In this document: positions 17,189 through 26,397 of the stretch, piece by piece
How positions within the stretch are numbered: the first letter of the stretch is position 1
Layout of the letters: each line of letters opens with the position of its first letter
Made by a program: the position numbers and the translations under genes
The notes under the pieces: model-generated
What the model saw: only the letters and a program-made list of their open reading frames with translations
Database searches by the model: none
Told to the model about the DNA's origin: nothing
DNA from: CAIQJJ01 sp049325275
GTDB taxonomy: Bacteria > Chloroflexota > Anaerolineae > Anaerolineales > UBA4823
Assembly: GCA_049325275.1 (NCBI GenBank)
Contig: JBMOLU010000058.1
Location: 124,001 to 188,000, forward strand
Direction: 5' to 3'
DNA: 64,000 nt

Positions 17189-17328
17189 CAACAGATTACC
17201 TTCAAAAAAGCTTTTTTGCCGCGTTTTCATCCACCCTAACCCGCATAAAGCGGCATAACCCTAACTTCGCTCTTGATTCTGTACTTTTGTTGCGTAAAAT
17301 GCGTGGGCAGGCATTAATGTGGAACGCA

Positions 17329-17379
17329 CCCCATATAAAAGCAGCGCGGTTTTTGCTGCCGCGCTGCTTTTATATGGGG
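17329..17379 (-). terminator. Bidirectional terminator with 21-bp perfect inverted repeat
   Basis: Arms at 17329-17349 and 17359-17379 pair perfectly over 21 bp around a 9-base loop. The GC core (GCAGCGCGG) is flanked by AAAA on one side and TTTT on the other, so it can terminate in both directions. It lies 34 bp past the stop of the ABC exporter gene and separates that operon from the synthetase operon. Confidence 0.8.
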
Positions 17380-17413
17380 ATACTTGCACCGGAGGCGGAG
17401 AAACCGGGCTTCC

Positions 17414-19297
17414 TTAGCTGGCCTTTACTTTTTCTTCGGTTTCTTGCGCCGCTTTCGAGCCGTTGCCGTGACCGTTGCCGCCAAAAGCGTCTCCGTAGAC
17501 CAGCTCGCGCTCGTGGCGGAACTGTTGCGTGTAGAGACGGTAATAGTGTCCACCCAGGCGCAGCAGTTCGGCGTGCGTGCCCATTTCCGTGATCTTGCCG
17601 CCTTCGATGACGATGATGCGATCGGCGCGGCGGATGGTGGAGAGACGGTGGGCGATCACGAAGCTGGTGCGGCCCTGCATCAGGTGCTCCATGCCTTTTT
17701 GGATCAACGCTTCGGTCAGCGTGTCCACCGAACTGGTGGCTTCATCCATGATGAAGATTTCTGGCCTGGCTAGCACGGCACGCGCCAGGCTGATAAGTTG
17801 TTTCTGGCCGGTCGAGAGCAGGTTGCCGCCTTCGCCGACCTGCGTGTCGTAGCCTTTTTCCAACGTGACGATGAAATCGTGGGCGCCGGCCAGCCTGGCT
17901 GCTTCCTCGATTTCTTCATCCGTTGCATCCAGGCGCCCGTAGCGCAGGTTGTCACGTACGGTGCCGGAGAACAGGTGCGGGGTTTGCAGCACGACGCCGA
18001 TGCGGCTCTGGATGCTGTGCAGGGTAAACGAGGTGTAGTCCTGCCCGTTGATGCGGATCATGCCGCGTTTTGGTTCGAAGAAGCGGCATACCAGATTGAC
18101 GATCGTGCTCTTGCCGCCGCCGGTAGGGCCGACGAGGGCGATGGTTTCGCCGGGCTTGACTGCCAGGTTGAAGTTCGACAGCACCAGGGTGGGGTTCTCT
18201 TTGTCGGCTTCGTCATCGTAGAAGAAATCGACGTGGTCGAACTCGATGGCGCCCTGGATGCTGCCGGGATCGCCTGCGCCCTCGAAGTCCTTGACGGTGG
18301 GCACCGTGTCCAGCAGCTTGAAGATGCGCTCGGCCGAGGCGATCGAGTTTTGCATGTCGGCGTAGACGCGCGCCAGGTCCTGGATCGGCCACAGCATGAA
18401 CGAGACATACGAAATGAACGCCTGGATACCACCCAACGTGATGTACCCGGCGATGGACTGCACGCCGCCGTACCAGACGATAGCGCTCAAGACGAAGGCC
18501 GAGATCATCTGGACGCTGGGCAGGAAGAGCGCCGAGAGCCAGGCGGAGCGATAGCTGGCGCGGTACATTTCCTGCGTCAGTTGCTTGAACTCTTCCAGGT
18601 TGCCTGCTTCTCGTCCAAGCGCTTTCACCACGCGCACGCCGGTCACGTTTTCGTTGTATGCCCCGGTGATTTTCGAGTTCGCCTTGCGTGAGGCGCGGTA
18701 CTCTTTCAGGATCAGCTTGCGGAACCACACCGCTACCCCAATCAGAACGGGCAGCACGGCCAACACGATCAACGTCAAACGCCAGTTGATGGTGAACATG
18801 AAGATCGCCGACGTGGTGATATTGATCGTGGCCCAGGTGACGTCGATCAGGCCCCAGGTGAGCAGTTGCGAGACGCGTTCAGAATCGGATGTGACGCGTG
18901 ACATCAGCCGCCCGACCGAGTTCTGGCTGTAGTACGACAGCGAAAGGTCTTGCAGATGCTTGAACATCTTCTTGCGCAGGTCGTAGTTCAGGCGTTCGCC
19001 CAACACGGCAGCCAGATAGATGAACGTGAACACACCGACGGACTGCACGAGCATCAGGCCGATGTACATGGCCGCCAGCCGGCCCAGGGCGCTGGCGTCG
19101 CGCCCGACCACGCTCGAGTCGATGATATTTTTGTTGATGATGGTGAAGATCCCATCCAATGCAGACACGATCCCGATTGCCAGCACAAAGCTCAATACCC
19201 ATTTCCAGTAAGGTCTCAATAACTGCGCAATGCGTTTCACCACGTTTCCGGTCAGTTGTCCGGTGAACTCATCCTCTTCAAGTTCGATTTCAGGCAT
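17414..19297 (-). CDS. ABC exporter half-transporter (canonical Walker B, altered signature)
   Basis: This 627-residue type I exporter half has a six-helix membrane domain at about residues 28-330. The nucleotide-binding domain has Walker A GPTGGGKST, signature LSTGQ and Walker B IFIMDEATSS, so the catalytic glutamate is present. The signature departs from LSGGQ. Together with its neighbour, which has the reverse pattern, it should form a heterodimer with one competent ATP site, as in TmrAB- or BmrCD-like exporters. The C-terminus is Gly/Lys/Glu-rich. ATG 19297 is preceded by GGAG. It is the second gene of a two-gene operon, 39 bp after the partner. The substrate is unknown. Confidence 0.9.
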   Translation of the reverse strand: MPEIELEEDEFTGQLTGNVVKRIAQLLRPYWKWVLSFVLAIGIVSALDGIFTIINKNIIDSSVVGRDASALGRLAAMYIGLMLVQSVGVFTFIYLAAVLGERLNYDLRKKMFKHLQDLSLSYYSQNSVGRLMSRVTSDSERVSQLLTWGLIDVTWATINITTSAIFMFTINWRLTLIVLAVLPVLIGVAVWFRKLILKEYRASRKANSKITGAYNENVTGVRVVKALGREAGNLEEFKQLTQEMYRASYRSAWLSALFLPSVQMISAFVLSAIVWYGGVQSIAGYITLGGIQAFISYVSFMLWPIQDLARVYADMQNSIASAERIFKLLDTVPTVKDFEGAGDPGSIQGAIEFDHVDFFYDDEADKENPTLVLSNFNLAVKPGETIALVGPTGGGKSTIVNLVCRFFEPKRGMIRINGQDYTSFTLHSIQSRIGVVLQTPHLFSGTVRDNLRYGRLDATDEEIEEAARLAGAHDFIVTLEKGYDTQVGEGGNLLSTGQKQLISLARAVLARPEIFIMDEATSSVDTLTEALIQKGMEHLMQGRTSFVIAHRLSTIRRADRIIVIEGGKITEMGTHAELLRLGGHYYRLYTQQFRHERELVYGDAFGGNGHGNGSKAAQETEEKVKAS

Positions 19298-19336
19298 TTC
19301 ATTATCTCCAGTGAGGGTTGGAAAGCCTGGCGGCTT

Positions 19337-21187
19337 TCAGTTGTTGCTGATCACGCCCGCAATGTCCTGTTCCAGTTCGCTTTCGATGCGGGTTTGAATG
19401 TCGTAAATGCGGCGGTACATGCCTTCCTGCGCCAGTAGCTCTTCGTGCGTGCCGCTCTGGATGACGCTGCCTTTGTCCATCACCAGGATCAAGTCGGCAT
19501 CCATCACGCTTTGGATGCGGTGAGCGATGATGAACGTGGTCCGGTTTTCCATCAGTTCGTCCAGCGCGCTGCGAATGCAGGCTTCGGTCTCCGTGTCGAC
19601 GGAGGATGTCGAGTCATCCAGGATCAGGATGCGCGGGTTCTTCAGGATGGTGCGGGCGATGGCCACGCGTTGCTTTTGCCCGCCGGAGAGCGTCACCCCC
19701 TTTTCGCCGACCAGGGTGTTGTACCCTTCGCGGAAGGTGGTGATGACCCCATGAATGGCGGCGGCTTCGGCCGCAGCTTCGACTTCTTCCTGCGATACGT
19801 CCCGCCCGACGCCGTAGGTGATGTTTTCGCGGATCGAACGTGAAAACAGGAACGGCTCTTGTTCGACGATGCCGACCTGGCTGCGCATGTACTGGCGGGC
19901 GTATTCTTTCAGTTCTACGCCGTCCAGCAAAATGCGGCCATCGGTGTAGTCGTAAAAGCGGGGTAGCAGATTCACCAACGTCGTCTTGCCTGAACCGGTG
20001 GAGCCCAGCAAGGCCACAGACTGCCCCGGCTGGCACGAGAAGGTCACGTTTTTCAAAACCGGCTCGTCGGCGTCGGCGTATTTGAACGAGACGTTTTCAA
20101 AGGCCACTTCGCCGCGTGGCTTTTCGCTGAGGCTAAGCCCGTCGGTGAGCGGTTCCTGCTCGCGCTTGATGATGTCCATCACACGGTTGTAAGAAACCAT
20201 GCCCGAAGAAGCCTGCACGATCAAGCGGCCCAGGTTGCGCATCGGCCAGATCAACCAGCCGAGCAGCCCGACGTAAGCGATGTATGCGCCCGGTGTGATC
20301 TCACCGTTGATGACCAGCAGCGCCGCCGTGACGAAGCCACCGATCATTTGCAGTGAGCAAACGATATCGGAAAGCGGCCAGAACAGCGTGTGCATGATGG
20401 AGAGCTTCCGGCCGAGCGTGAACTTCTCCCAGTTTTCTTTTTCGAACTTGTCGATCTCGAACTGCTGGCGGGCGAAGGCCTTCACCACGCGTACACCGGT
20501 CAGGTTTTCTTGCAGGGTGGTCGAGAGCTTGGCTTCCTGCTCCTGGTAGGCTTCGTAGGCCTTGGTAACGAGGCGGAAGAAGTACAGCGAGACGCCGACA
20601 ATGATCGGCATGGCGATGATCGAGATCAAGGCCAGCTTAAGGTTGAAGAACGCCATCGCTGTGAAATTGATCACGAAGATCACGGCGACCCGCCAGATGC
20701 CGATCGATTGGTCGGCGATGAAGCGCCGCACGGCGTCCACATCGGACGTACTGCGCTCGATGACTTCACCCGTCGGCGTCTTGTCGTGATAGCTGAAGGG
20801 TTGGCGCTGCGTGTGGTCGAAGACGAAGTTGCGCAGCCGGCGGATGACGCCTTCGGACGTGTAGGCAGAAAGCCGGCCGCTGAGAAAGCTCATCGCTCCT
20901 TCGAGCAGGGCGATGCCCAGGAAGGCCAGCGCAAACAGGGCCGCCATGCGGCTGAATTGATCGAGCGATGACTGCGCCGAGTCGTACGCCAGCAGTCGAT
21001 CGGCAAAGCGTCCCATGAGCAGCGTGTTGCCGGTGCGCGCCAGCGCCGAAACCGTCAGTGCCAGGGCCGCGCCGAGGTAGGACAGGCGGAAGCCCGTCAT
21101 CATGCGCCACAGCCCGGCCAGGCGATACCTGGCGATGGCTTTACGAAAATCGTACTCGTGCGGGAAAGGGGTGGTGAGTTGGGTCAT
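19337..21187 (-). CDS. ABC exporter half-transporter (degenerate Walker B, canonical signature)
   Basis: This 616-residue partner has membrane helices at about residues 24-320. The nucleotide-binding domain has Walker A GSTGSGKTT, a canonical LSGGQKQR signature and Walker B ILILDDSTSS, where aspartate replaces the catalytic glutamate. The complementary defects of the two subunits are a hallmark of asymmetric heterodimeric exporters. GGAG lies just before ATG 21187. The 551-bp region upstream contains a leader with two terminators on the same strand, so expression is probably controlled by attenuation. Export of a drug, lipid or peptide is possible; nothing in the sequence decides. Confidence 0.9.
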   Translation of the reverse strand: MTQLTTPFPHEYDFRKAIARYRLAGLWRMMTGFRLSYLGAALALTVSALARTGNTLLMGRFADRLLAYDSAQSSLDQFSRMAALFALAFLGIALLEGAMSFLSGRLSAYTSEGVIRRLRNFVFDHTQRQPFSYHDKTPTGEVIERSTSDVDAVRRFIADQSIGIWRVAVIFVINFTAMAFFNLKLALISIIAMPIIVGVSLYFFRLVTKAYEAYQEQEAKLSTTLQENLTGVRVVKAFARQQFEIDKFEKENWEKFTLGRKLSIMHTLFWPLSDIVCSLQMIGGFVTAALLVINGEITPGAYIAYVGLLGWLIWPMRNLGRLIVQASSGMVSYNRVMDIIKREQEPLTDGLSLSEKPRGEVAFENVSFKYADADEPVLKNVTFSCQPGQSVALLGSTGSGKTTLVNLLPRFYDYTDGRILLDGVELKEYARQYMRSQVGIVEQEPFLFSRSIRENITYGVGRDVSQEEVEAAAEAAAIHGVITTFREGYNTLVGEKGVTLSGGQKQRVAIARTILKNPRILILDDSTSSVDTETEACIRSALDELMENRTTFIIAHRIQSVMDADLILVMDKGSVIQSGTHEELLAQEGMYRRIYDIQTRIESELEQDIAGVISNN

Positions 21188-21340
21188 AAAGGCTCCGAAG
21201 GTTGGCTCGTACCCGGCCGTTCAACCATTGTTTACGAACACCGGGGTACGATTTACGAATAACAGACTGCCGAAGTGTGGATTTTTGGAAGAATGGACTA
21301 CCGAATGGCTTGAATTAATGCGGCTACCGGTCGAAACGTG

Positions 21341-21377
21341 ACAAAAAAACGGCCACGGAGCTTGCACACCGTGGCCG
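21341..21377 (-). terminator. Leader terminator B upstream of the ABC exporter
   Basis: On the minus strand, CGGCCACGG (21377-21369) pairs with CCGTGGCCG (21358-21350), followed by TTTTTTTGT. It lies about 150 bp upstream of the exporter start codon, in the same orientation, so it would stop transcription before the gene. Confidence 0.8.
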
Positions 21378-21393
21378 CAGAGGGCGAAGAGGG

Positions 21394-21429
21394 AAACAAA
21401 AAGGCCACGGGCTTGGGGAGCGCCGTGGC
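21394..21429 (-). terminator. Leader terminator A upstream of the ABC exporter
   Basis: On the minus strand, GCCACGG (21429-21423) pairs with CCGTGGC in 21410-21403, followed by TTTTTGTTT. Its downstream arm CCGTGGCC is also perfectly complementary to the upstream arm GGCCACGG of terminator B, so the two terminators and an alternative A-B pairing exclude each other. Confidence 0.75.
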
Positions 21430-21457
21430 TTTGAGCAATCAACGAGAGGCTAAAAGG

Positions 21458-21541
21458 TCAACAGGCGCACCCCGACAAGGCAAAAGAAGCGATTGGGAGA
21501 TCGTTCGTTTTGACGGCGATGTAAAAGCGTACGTTTGTCAT
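21458..21541 (-). CDS. Candidate 27-codon leader ORF of the ABC exporter operon
   Basis: An ATG at 21541, preceded by AAGGA 11 bases upstream, opens a 27-codon frame ending TGA at 21458. The peptide begins MTNVRFYIAV and ends GCAC. The stop lies 28 bases before terminator A. Position, size and the following terminators recall ribosome-mediated attenuators such as the one upstream of BmrCD in Bacillus subtilis. No homologue is recognised. It could be a chance ORF; conservation in relatives would decide. Confidence 0.4.
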   Translation of the reverse strand: MTNVRFYIAVKTNDLPIASFALSGCAC

Positions 21542-21584
21542 CTGGTGGGGTGTCCTTTCTTAGAACTTCATGAGAGGCTGCGAG

Positions 21585-21612
21585 TTTATCATAGGCGTTG
21601 AAGTTGTGTCAA
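21585..21612 (-). promoter_or_regulatory. Candidate promoter for the ABC exporter leader
   Basis: On the minus strand a perfect -35 TTGACA (21612-21607) is followed after 16 bases by GATAAA (21590-21585). Transcription would start near 21578, giving a leader of about 390 nt that includes the short ORF and both terminators. The -10 match is only 4 of 6. Confidence 0.5.
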
Positions 21613-21738
21613 GATGGCAATTTTGTAAGGTGCCGGTCTTCGTGCACTTTTTTTGCACAAAACTTGCATGTGGCACTTTGCGGCCCGGGTATGATAGGCG
21701 TTATAAACCTTCCGGGTCCTACACAAAGGAGTGATTTA

Positions 21739-22497
21739 ATGAATGCCCAGTTGACTGTCCGTTTTCTTTTTGTGCTTGTAACGGCCGTGCTGGTGGCTTC
21801 CTGCTCGAGCGGCAGCGCCCCACAGGCTACGCCGAGCACGGCACCAAGCGCCACGCCGCAACCGACTCAGACAACCTCGCCGACGGCGCTTCCAACCCAC
21901 ACGCCTACCGTCGAACCTACGGCTACGACCGAACCTACGGCAACTTCGAGTACCGCCGGTGAAATCTCACCCAACCTGGTGTTGTGGCGGTTGTCCAGTA
22001 ACCTGAGTATGCTTGCCGTGGGACGGGCCGAGGGGGTGTCGGAAGACGTGGTCGAGCGTATGTCGGCGAACAATCAGATCATGGCCGACTACCTGGGAAT
22101 CGAGTTACCTCCGCTTTTTGAGAGCAGCGGTGACAAGGTGAACGACAGCGCCGCAGCCATCCACTATCTGCTCGACGAAGCCGGGCCTGTTTTGCAGGCG
22201 TATGCAGAGAAAAACCTCGGTGAAGCCGAAGGGCAGCAGGTTGCCCTGGCGGTAAAGTCCATGCTGGCCACGCTGCTGTATTTGCCGCCCGCCGAAGGCA
22301 AAGACACTTCTTTGAACGACAGCCTGTATACCGGCATCGAAAAGGCGGCCACAAACGCCGGCCTGCCGGAGGAATTGTACCAGCCGGTGCTGGATGCGAT
22401 GGCTGCCGGCTTGCCCTACGAGGATGTGAAAAACAGCATCTTTGCCATGCACAAGGCTGTTGCCGAATACCTGGGGCTGGAAGCAGCCGAAGATTGA
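21739..22497 (+). CDS. Lipoprotein with Pro/Thr-rich linker, unknown function
   Basis: This 252-residue protein has a signal peptide ending in a VASC lipobox (Cys22 is the likely lipidated residue). A low-complexity linker rich in Pro, Thr and Ser runs to about residue 75, then a helical domain of about 175 residues. That domain contains no motif I recognise. The linker style is common in surface lipoproteins of Chloroflexota. ATG 21739 has AAAGGAG at good spacing, so the longer frame from 21598 is rejected. It stands alone, converging with valS over a bidirectional terminator. Confidence 0.8.
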   Translation: MNAQLTVRFLFVLVTAVLVASCSSGSAPQATPSTAPSATPQPTQTTSPTALPTHTPTVEPTATTEPTATSSTAGEISPNLVLWRLSSNLSMLAVGRAEGVSEDVVERMSANNQIMADYLGIELPPLFESSGDKVNDSAAAIHYLLDEAGPVLQAYAEKNLGEAEGQQVALAVKSMLATLLYLPPAEGKDTSLNDSLYTGIEKAATNAGLPEELYQPVLDAMAAGLPYEDVKNSIFAMHKAVAEYLGLEAAED

Positions 22498-22520
22498 GCT
22501 TTTGGCGCCTGGCCGAGGTA

Positions 22521-22571
22521 AAAAAACCGAAAAGACGCCTTCCGAGATACGGAAGGCGTCTTTTCGGTTGC
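22521..22571. terminator. Bidirectional terminator between the lipoprotein gene and valS
   Basis: A 17-bp perfect inverted repeat (arms 22527-22543 and 22551-22567, 7-base loop) has A-rich flanks on the left and TTTT within the right arm. It therefore serves both convergent genes. Confidence 0.9.
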
Positions 22572-22592
22572 GATGGCAGCGCATGTACGCCC

Positions 22593-25310
22593 TCAGGCGA
22601 TTTGCGCTTTGATCTTTGCGGCCGTTTCCTGGTAGGCGGCCAGCTTCTCGCGCTCTTTTTGCACCACGGCCGCCGGGGCTTTGTTGGCGAAATCGGAGTT
22701 CAAGAGCTTTTCCAGGCGGGCGATCTGCCCGCCGGCCTCGGCCAGCTCTTTTTCCAGGCGGGCGCGTTCCTCGGCCGGATCGACCAGTTCGGCTAAGGGT
22801 AAGAAAATTTCGATGCCGCCGGCAACGAGGGAGACGTGATTCTCGGGCTTGGCGGCCGGCGCTTCGTGAAGCGCGATACGTGAAGCCTCCAGGCCGGCCA
22901 GCAAGGCGATCACACGGCAGGAATCGGCCATGGCCTGGTAAGTGCCGCTTTCTCGCGACGCCACAAACGTACAGGCCAATTTTTGGCTCGGCTTGACGTT
23001 CTTTTCCGAGCGCAAGTTACGGATGGCGCGCACGACTTCTTGCAGCAGGTGGAAGCTGGCGATGGCCTCTTCTTCCCAGCCTTCGTCGGCCATGGGTTCG
23101 GGCCAGCGCGCCACGATCAGCGCTTCTTCCCACGCGCCGTTGTGAGAAAGCAGCTGAGAGGAATGTTCTTGGCTGGCGCGCTTCAGGTGGCCCCATAGCT
23201 CTTCGGTGACGAAAGGCGTGAAGGGGTGCAACAGGCGTAAAATCGCATCGAAGATGCGGGTGGCGAGACTCGCCGTGTAGAAGGCCCGGTCGCCGCCTTC
23301 TGCCAGTTGCAGTTTCGCAATTTCCAGGTACCAGTCGGCGAACTCGCTCCAGAAGAAGTCGTAAATCAACCGGCCTGCTTCGCCGTACTGGAAGCCCTGG
23401 AACAGGCGCTCGGCATCGCGCGTAAGCTGTTTCAGGCGCCCAAGGATGAACTTGTCGGCCAGCGTCCAGACCGGATCGCCCTGGGGTGTGGCAGGTGCCT
23501 GGCCGATCAGGCCGACGATCAGGCGTCCGGCGTTCCACAGCTTATTGGCAAAGTTGCGGTTGGCCTCCACCTTTTTCAGGCTCAGGTTCATGTCGTTGCC
23601 AGGCGTCGACCCAACCAGCAGCGTGAAGCGTAGGGCGTCGGTGCCCAGTTCGTCCATCACCGGCAGCGGATCGATGACGTTGCCGTAGCTCTTGCTCATC
23701 TTGCGGCCGTGTTCGTCGCGGATCAGGCCGTGCAGGTAAACGGTGTGGAAGGGAATCTGGCCGGTGTATTCCAACCCGCTCATGATCATACGCGCCACCC
23801 AGAAAAACAGGATGTCGTAACCGGTTTCCATGTAGCTGGTGGGGTAAAAGTAGCGCAGATCGGGCGTTTCGTCGGGCCAGCCCAACGTGGAGAAGGGCCA
23901 CAGGCCGGATGAGAACCACGTATCCAGCACGTCGGGGTCCTGCTGGATGTCTGTGGCGCCGCAGTGCGCGCAGACCGTGGGGTCCTGGCGTGCGACCGTC
24001 ATCTGGCCGCAGCCGGCGCAATACCACACCGGGATGCGGTGTCCCCACCACAACTGGCGGCTGATGCACCAATCTTTGATGTTTTCGAGCCAGTTGAAGT
24101 AAACCTTTTCGAAGCGTTCGGGGACGATCTGGATGCGCCCATCGCGCACCGCTGCCAGGGCGGCGTCGGCCAGGGATTGGATCTTGACGAACCACTGTTC
24201 GGAGACCATCGGCTCGATGATTTCGCCGCCGCGCTGCGAACGGGGCACGTTGAGGGTGTAACCCTGTTCTTTGATCACCAGGCCTGCGGCGCGCATGTCT
24301 TCCCACAACTTTTTGCGGCATTCGAAGCGCTCCAGCCCGGCATAAGGCCCACCGACTTCGGTCACTTTGGCCTCGCGGTCGAGCATCGAAAGGATCGGAA
24401 GCCCGTGGCGCTGGCCGATGATGTAGTCATTGGGGTCATGGCCGGGTGTGATTTTCAGGGCGCCCGTACCGAACTCACGGTCGACGTAGTCGTCGGCGAT
24501 GACGGGAATGGTGCGTCCGAGCATTGGCACGACGACTTGTTTGCCGATATACGCCTGGTAACGCGGGTCTTCGGGGTGGACGGCCACGGCCGTGTCGCCC
24601 AAGATCGTTTCCGGGCGGGTGGTGGCTACGGGGATGTAGGGGCCATCCGGCATGTCTGCATCCACATCGGCCAGCATGTACTTGAAGAAATACAGCTTGC
24701 CGGGCTCCTCCGAATATTCCACTTCCAAATCGGAAACGGCCGTTTTCAGGCCCGGCGACCAGTTGATCAGCCGCGGTCCGCGATAGATCAGGCCCTTTTC
24801 GTATAAACGCACGAAGGCTTCACGGACGGCTTTCGAGAGGCCGTCATCGAGCGTGAAGCGTTCACGATCCCAATCGCAGGAGGCGCCCAGGCGGCGAATC
24901 TGTTTGGTAATGATGCCGCCGTACTTGTTCTTCCATTCCCAGGTGCGGCGCAGGAACTCGTCACGGCCGACAGCTTCGCGTGAAGTACCTTCGTTACGCA
25001 GCATTTTTTCGACTTGGAGTTGTGTGGCGATGCCGGCGTGATCGCTGCCCGGTACCCATAGCGTCGGGATGCCCTTCATGCGGTGGTAGCGGATCATCAA
25101 ATCTTCCATGCTGACGAACATGGCGTGGCCCAGGTGCAGTTCCCCGGTCACGTTGGGCGGCGGGATGGCGATGACGAAAGGCTTCTTGCTCGGATCGTGT
25201 CCCGGTTTGTTCGGGTCATTGCTCGGCTTGAAGTAACCGTTTTGTTCCCACCATTCGTAAATGCGCTGTTCGGTGGTTTGAAAGTCGTAAGTTTTTGGCA
25301 GCTCGGTCAT
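22593..25310 (-). CDS. valS: Valyl-tRNA synthetase
   Basis: This 905-residue class I aminoacyl-tRNA synthetase charges tRNA-Val. The HIGH-type motif is in PPPNVTGELHLGHAMF and KMSKS lies at residues 537-541. A zinc-binding-like CxxC pair is visible (CAGC and CAHC in the insertion around residue 420-445). The editing domain lies between. The C-terminal 70 residues are a coiled coil (LAELVDPAEERARLEKELAEA), as in bacterial ValS. GAGGAG precedes ATG 25310. It lies only 62 bp after the SDR gene on the same strand, which makes it the last gene of a transcript that begins at a valine T-box near 28525. Confidence 0.97.
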   Translation of the reverse strand: MTELPKTYDFQTTEQRIYEWWEQNGYFKPSNDPNKPGHDPSKKPFVIAIPPPNVTGELHLGHAMFVSMEDLMIRYHRMKGIPTLWVPGSDHAGIATQLQVEKMLRNEGTSREAVGRDEFLRRTWEWKNKYGGIITKQIRRLGASCDWDRERFTLDDGLSKAVREAFVRLYEKGLIYRGPRLINWSPGLKTAVSDLEVEYSEEPGKLYFFKYMLADVDADMPDGPYIPVATTRPETILGDTAVAVHPEDPRYQAYIGKQVVVPMLGRTIPVIADDYVDREFGTGALKITPGHDPNDYIIGQRHGLPILSMLDREAKVTEVGGPYAGLERFECRKKLWEDMRAAGLVIKEQGYTLNVPRSQRGGEIIEPMVSEQWFVKIQSLADAALAAVRDGRIQIVPERFEKVYFNWLENIKDWCISRQLWWGHRIPVWYCAGCGQMTVARQDPTVCAHCGATDIQQDPDVLDTWFSSGLWPFSTLGWPDETPDLRYFYPTSYMETGYDILFFWVARMIMSGLEYTGQIPFHTVYLHGLIRDEHGRKMSKSYGNVIDPLPVMDELGTDALRFTLLVGSTPGNDMNLSLKKVEANRNFANKLWNAGRLIVGLIGQAPATPQGDPVWTLADKFILGRLKQLTRDAERLFQGFQYGEAGRLIYDFFWSEFADWYLEIAKLQLAEGGDRAFYTASLATRIFDAILRLLHPFTPFVTEELWGHLKRASQEHSSQLLSHNGAWEEALIVARWPEPMADEGWEEEAIASFHLLQEVVRAIRNLRSEKNVKPSQKLACTFVASRESGTYQAMADSCRVIALLAGLEASRIALHEAPAAKPENHVSLVAGGIEIFLPLAELVDPAEERARLEKELAEAGGQIARLEKLLNSDFANKAPAAVVQKEREKLAAYQETAAKIKAQIA

Positions 25311-25372
25311 AAGAATCTCCTCAGGGGAAGGCTATGGATTGGATAAGTTCGAGGCGATGCTTCGCCACGGCC

Positions 25373-26173
25373 TTACTGGCGGTAACGGCGGTAGGCGTGT
25401 TGGCTGACGAAGCGGGTCAGCGGTGCAAACGATCGGCTCAGGAAAAACACGAGGTTGTACCATGCCGGGTAAACCAGCGTGTTTCGTTCTTTGCGCATCG
25501 CCTGGATGATTTTTGCGGCGACCAGGCGTGGGTCTGCATCCAGGCGGCGGTACCAACCCGGTTGGTGCGTAGCCGGGTTGCGGATCGACGCCGCGAAGCG
25601 GGTGTTTTTCAAGGCGCCGAGAATAACCAGCAGGGTGAAATGCCCGTTTACGGCCAGTTCGAGGCTCGTTGCCCGCGCGAAAGCGTGCAGGGCGGCTTTG
25701 CTGGCGCTGTACAGGCCCATGGAAGGGGTGGTCATTTCTCCGGCCACCGAGCCGATGAAAACAATACCTCCCGGCTCGCCGGGTTTCAAAAGGGATTTCA
25801 ACCCGGCGGTCAACTCCAGCGGCGCCACCGTATTGACCTGCAAGACCTGGTTGACTTCTTCCGTCGTCATGACTTCCAGTGCGGCGTGGCTACCGATACC
25901 GGCGCAGTGCACAAGCGCGCTGATATGAATGTTTTTGCGCGTAGCCAGTTCGTCGAGATCGGCCATTAACGTTTTCCGTTCGTCCGCTTGGCTCAAATCG
26001 CAAACAAAGGGCTGCGCCGGGTTTGCCAACTGGGCGCACACATCCGCCAGTTGCGCAGCATTGCGATCGGCCAGCAGCATGTAGCAGCCGGCCTGGTCGA
26101 GTTGTAGGGCCAGCTCGCGTCCCAGGCCTGACGCCGCTCCGGTGAGGAAAATGGTTTTACCAGATAGTTGCAT
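25373..26173 (-). CDS. Short-chain dehydrogenase/reductase
   Basis: This 266-residue classical SDR has the nucleotide-binding motif TGAASGLG near the N-terminus and an NxAG-type motif as HCAGIG. The active-site YxxxK is in YSASKAALHAFA, with the catalytic serine in FIGSVAGE. The C-terminal 60 residues (PAWYNLVFFLSRSF) are hydrophobic and may touch the membrane. The substrate is unknown; lipid-type substrates are common among relatives with such tails. ATG 26173 follows AAAGG at fair spacing; longer frames upstream lack family similarity. It is preceded by a 224-bp gap in which I see no clear promoter. Confidence 0.85.
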   Translation of the reverse strand: MQLSGKTIFLTGAASGLGRELALQLDQAGCYMLLADRNAAQLADVCAQLANPAQPFVCDLSQADERKTLMADLDELATRKNIHISALVHCAGIGSHAALEVMTTEEVNQVLQVNTVAPLELTAGLKSLLKPGEPGGIVFIGSVAGEMTTPSMGLYSASKAALHAFARATSLELAVNGHFTLLVILGALKNTRFAASIRNPATHQPGWYRRLDADPRLVAAKIIQAMRKERNTLVYPAWYNLVFFLSRSFAPLTRFVSQHAYRRYRQ

Positions 26174-26397
26174 CGATTCGTGCCTTTGTTCCGGCGTGCA
26201 GGATTCCTGTGGTCCCGGAAGGATGGCCGTCTTGGCCGCCGGGTCGCGGGCAAGAATGCCTGCCCTTTCCGGCACTGTCTGAATAGCGCCACCGACTGGT
26301 ACGGCGCACTTCCATAAGGGTAGATGACGCTTGTTTCTGGGCGGCGAAGTGCGTCGCCCCTTACATTTCGGGTAGCTTCTCAGGCAGGCACCGGCTT

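Noticed and set aside
17414..21187. ABC exporter as part of the synthetase cluster
   Set aside because: A strong bidirectional terminator and a separate attenuated leader divide them, and the synthetase already carries an exporter domain; a functional link is possible but unsupported.
21560..21571. Three-codon MKF frame in the exporter leader
   Set aside because: No ribosome site and too short to support; only the 27-codon frame is listed.
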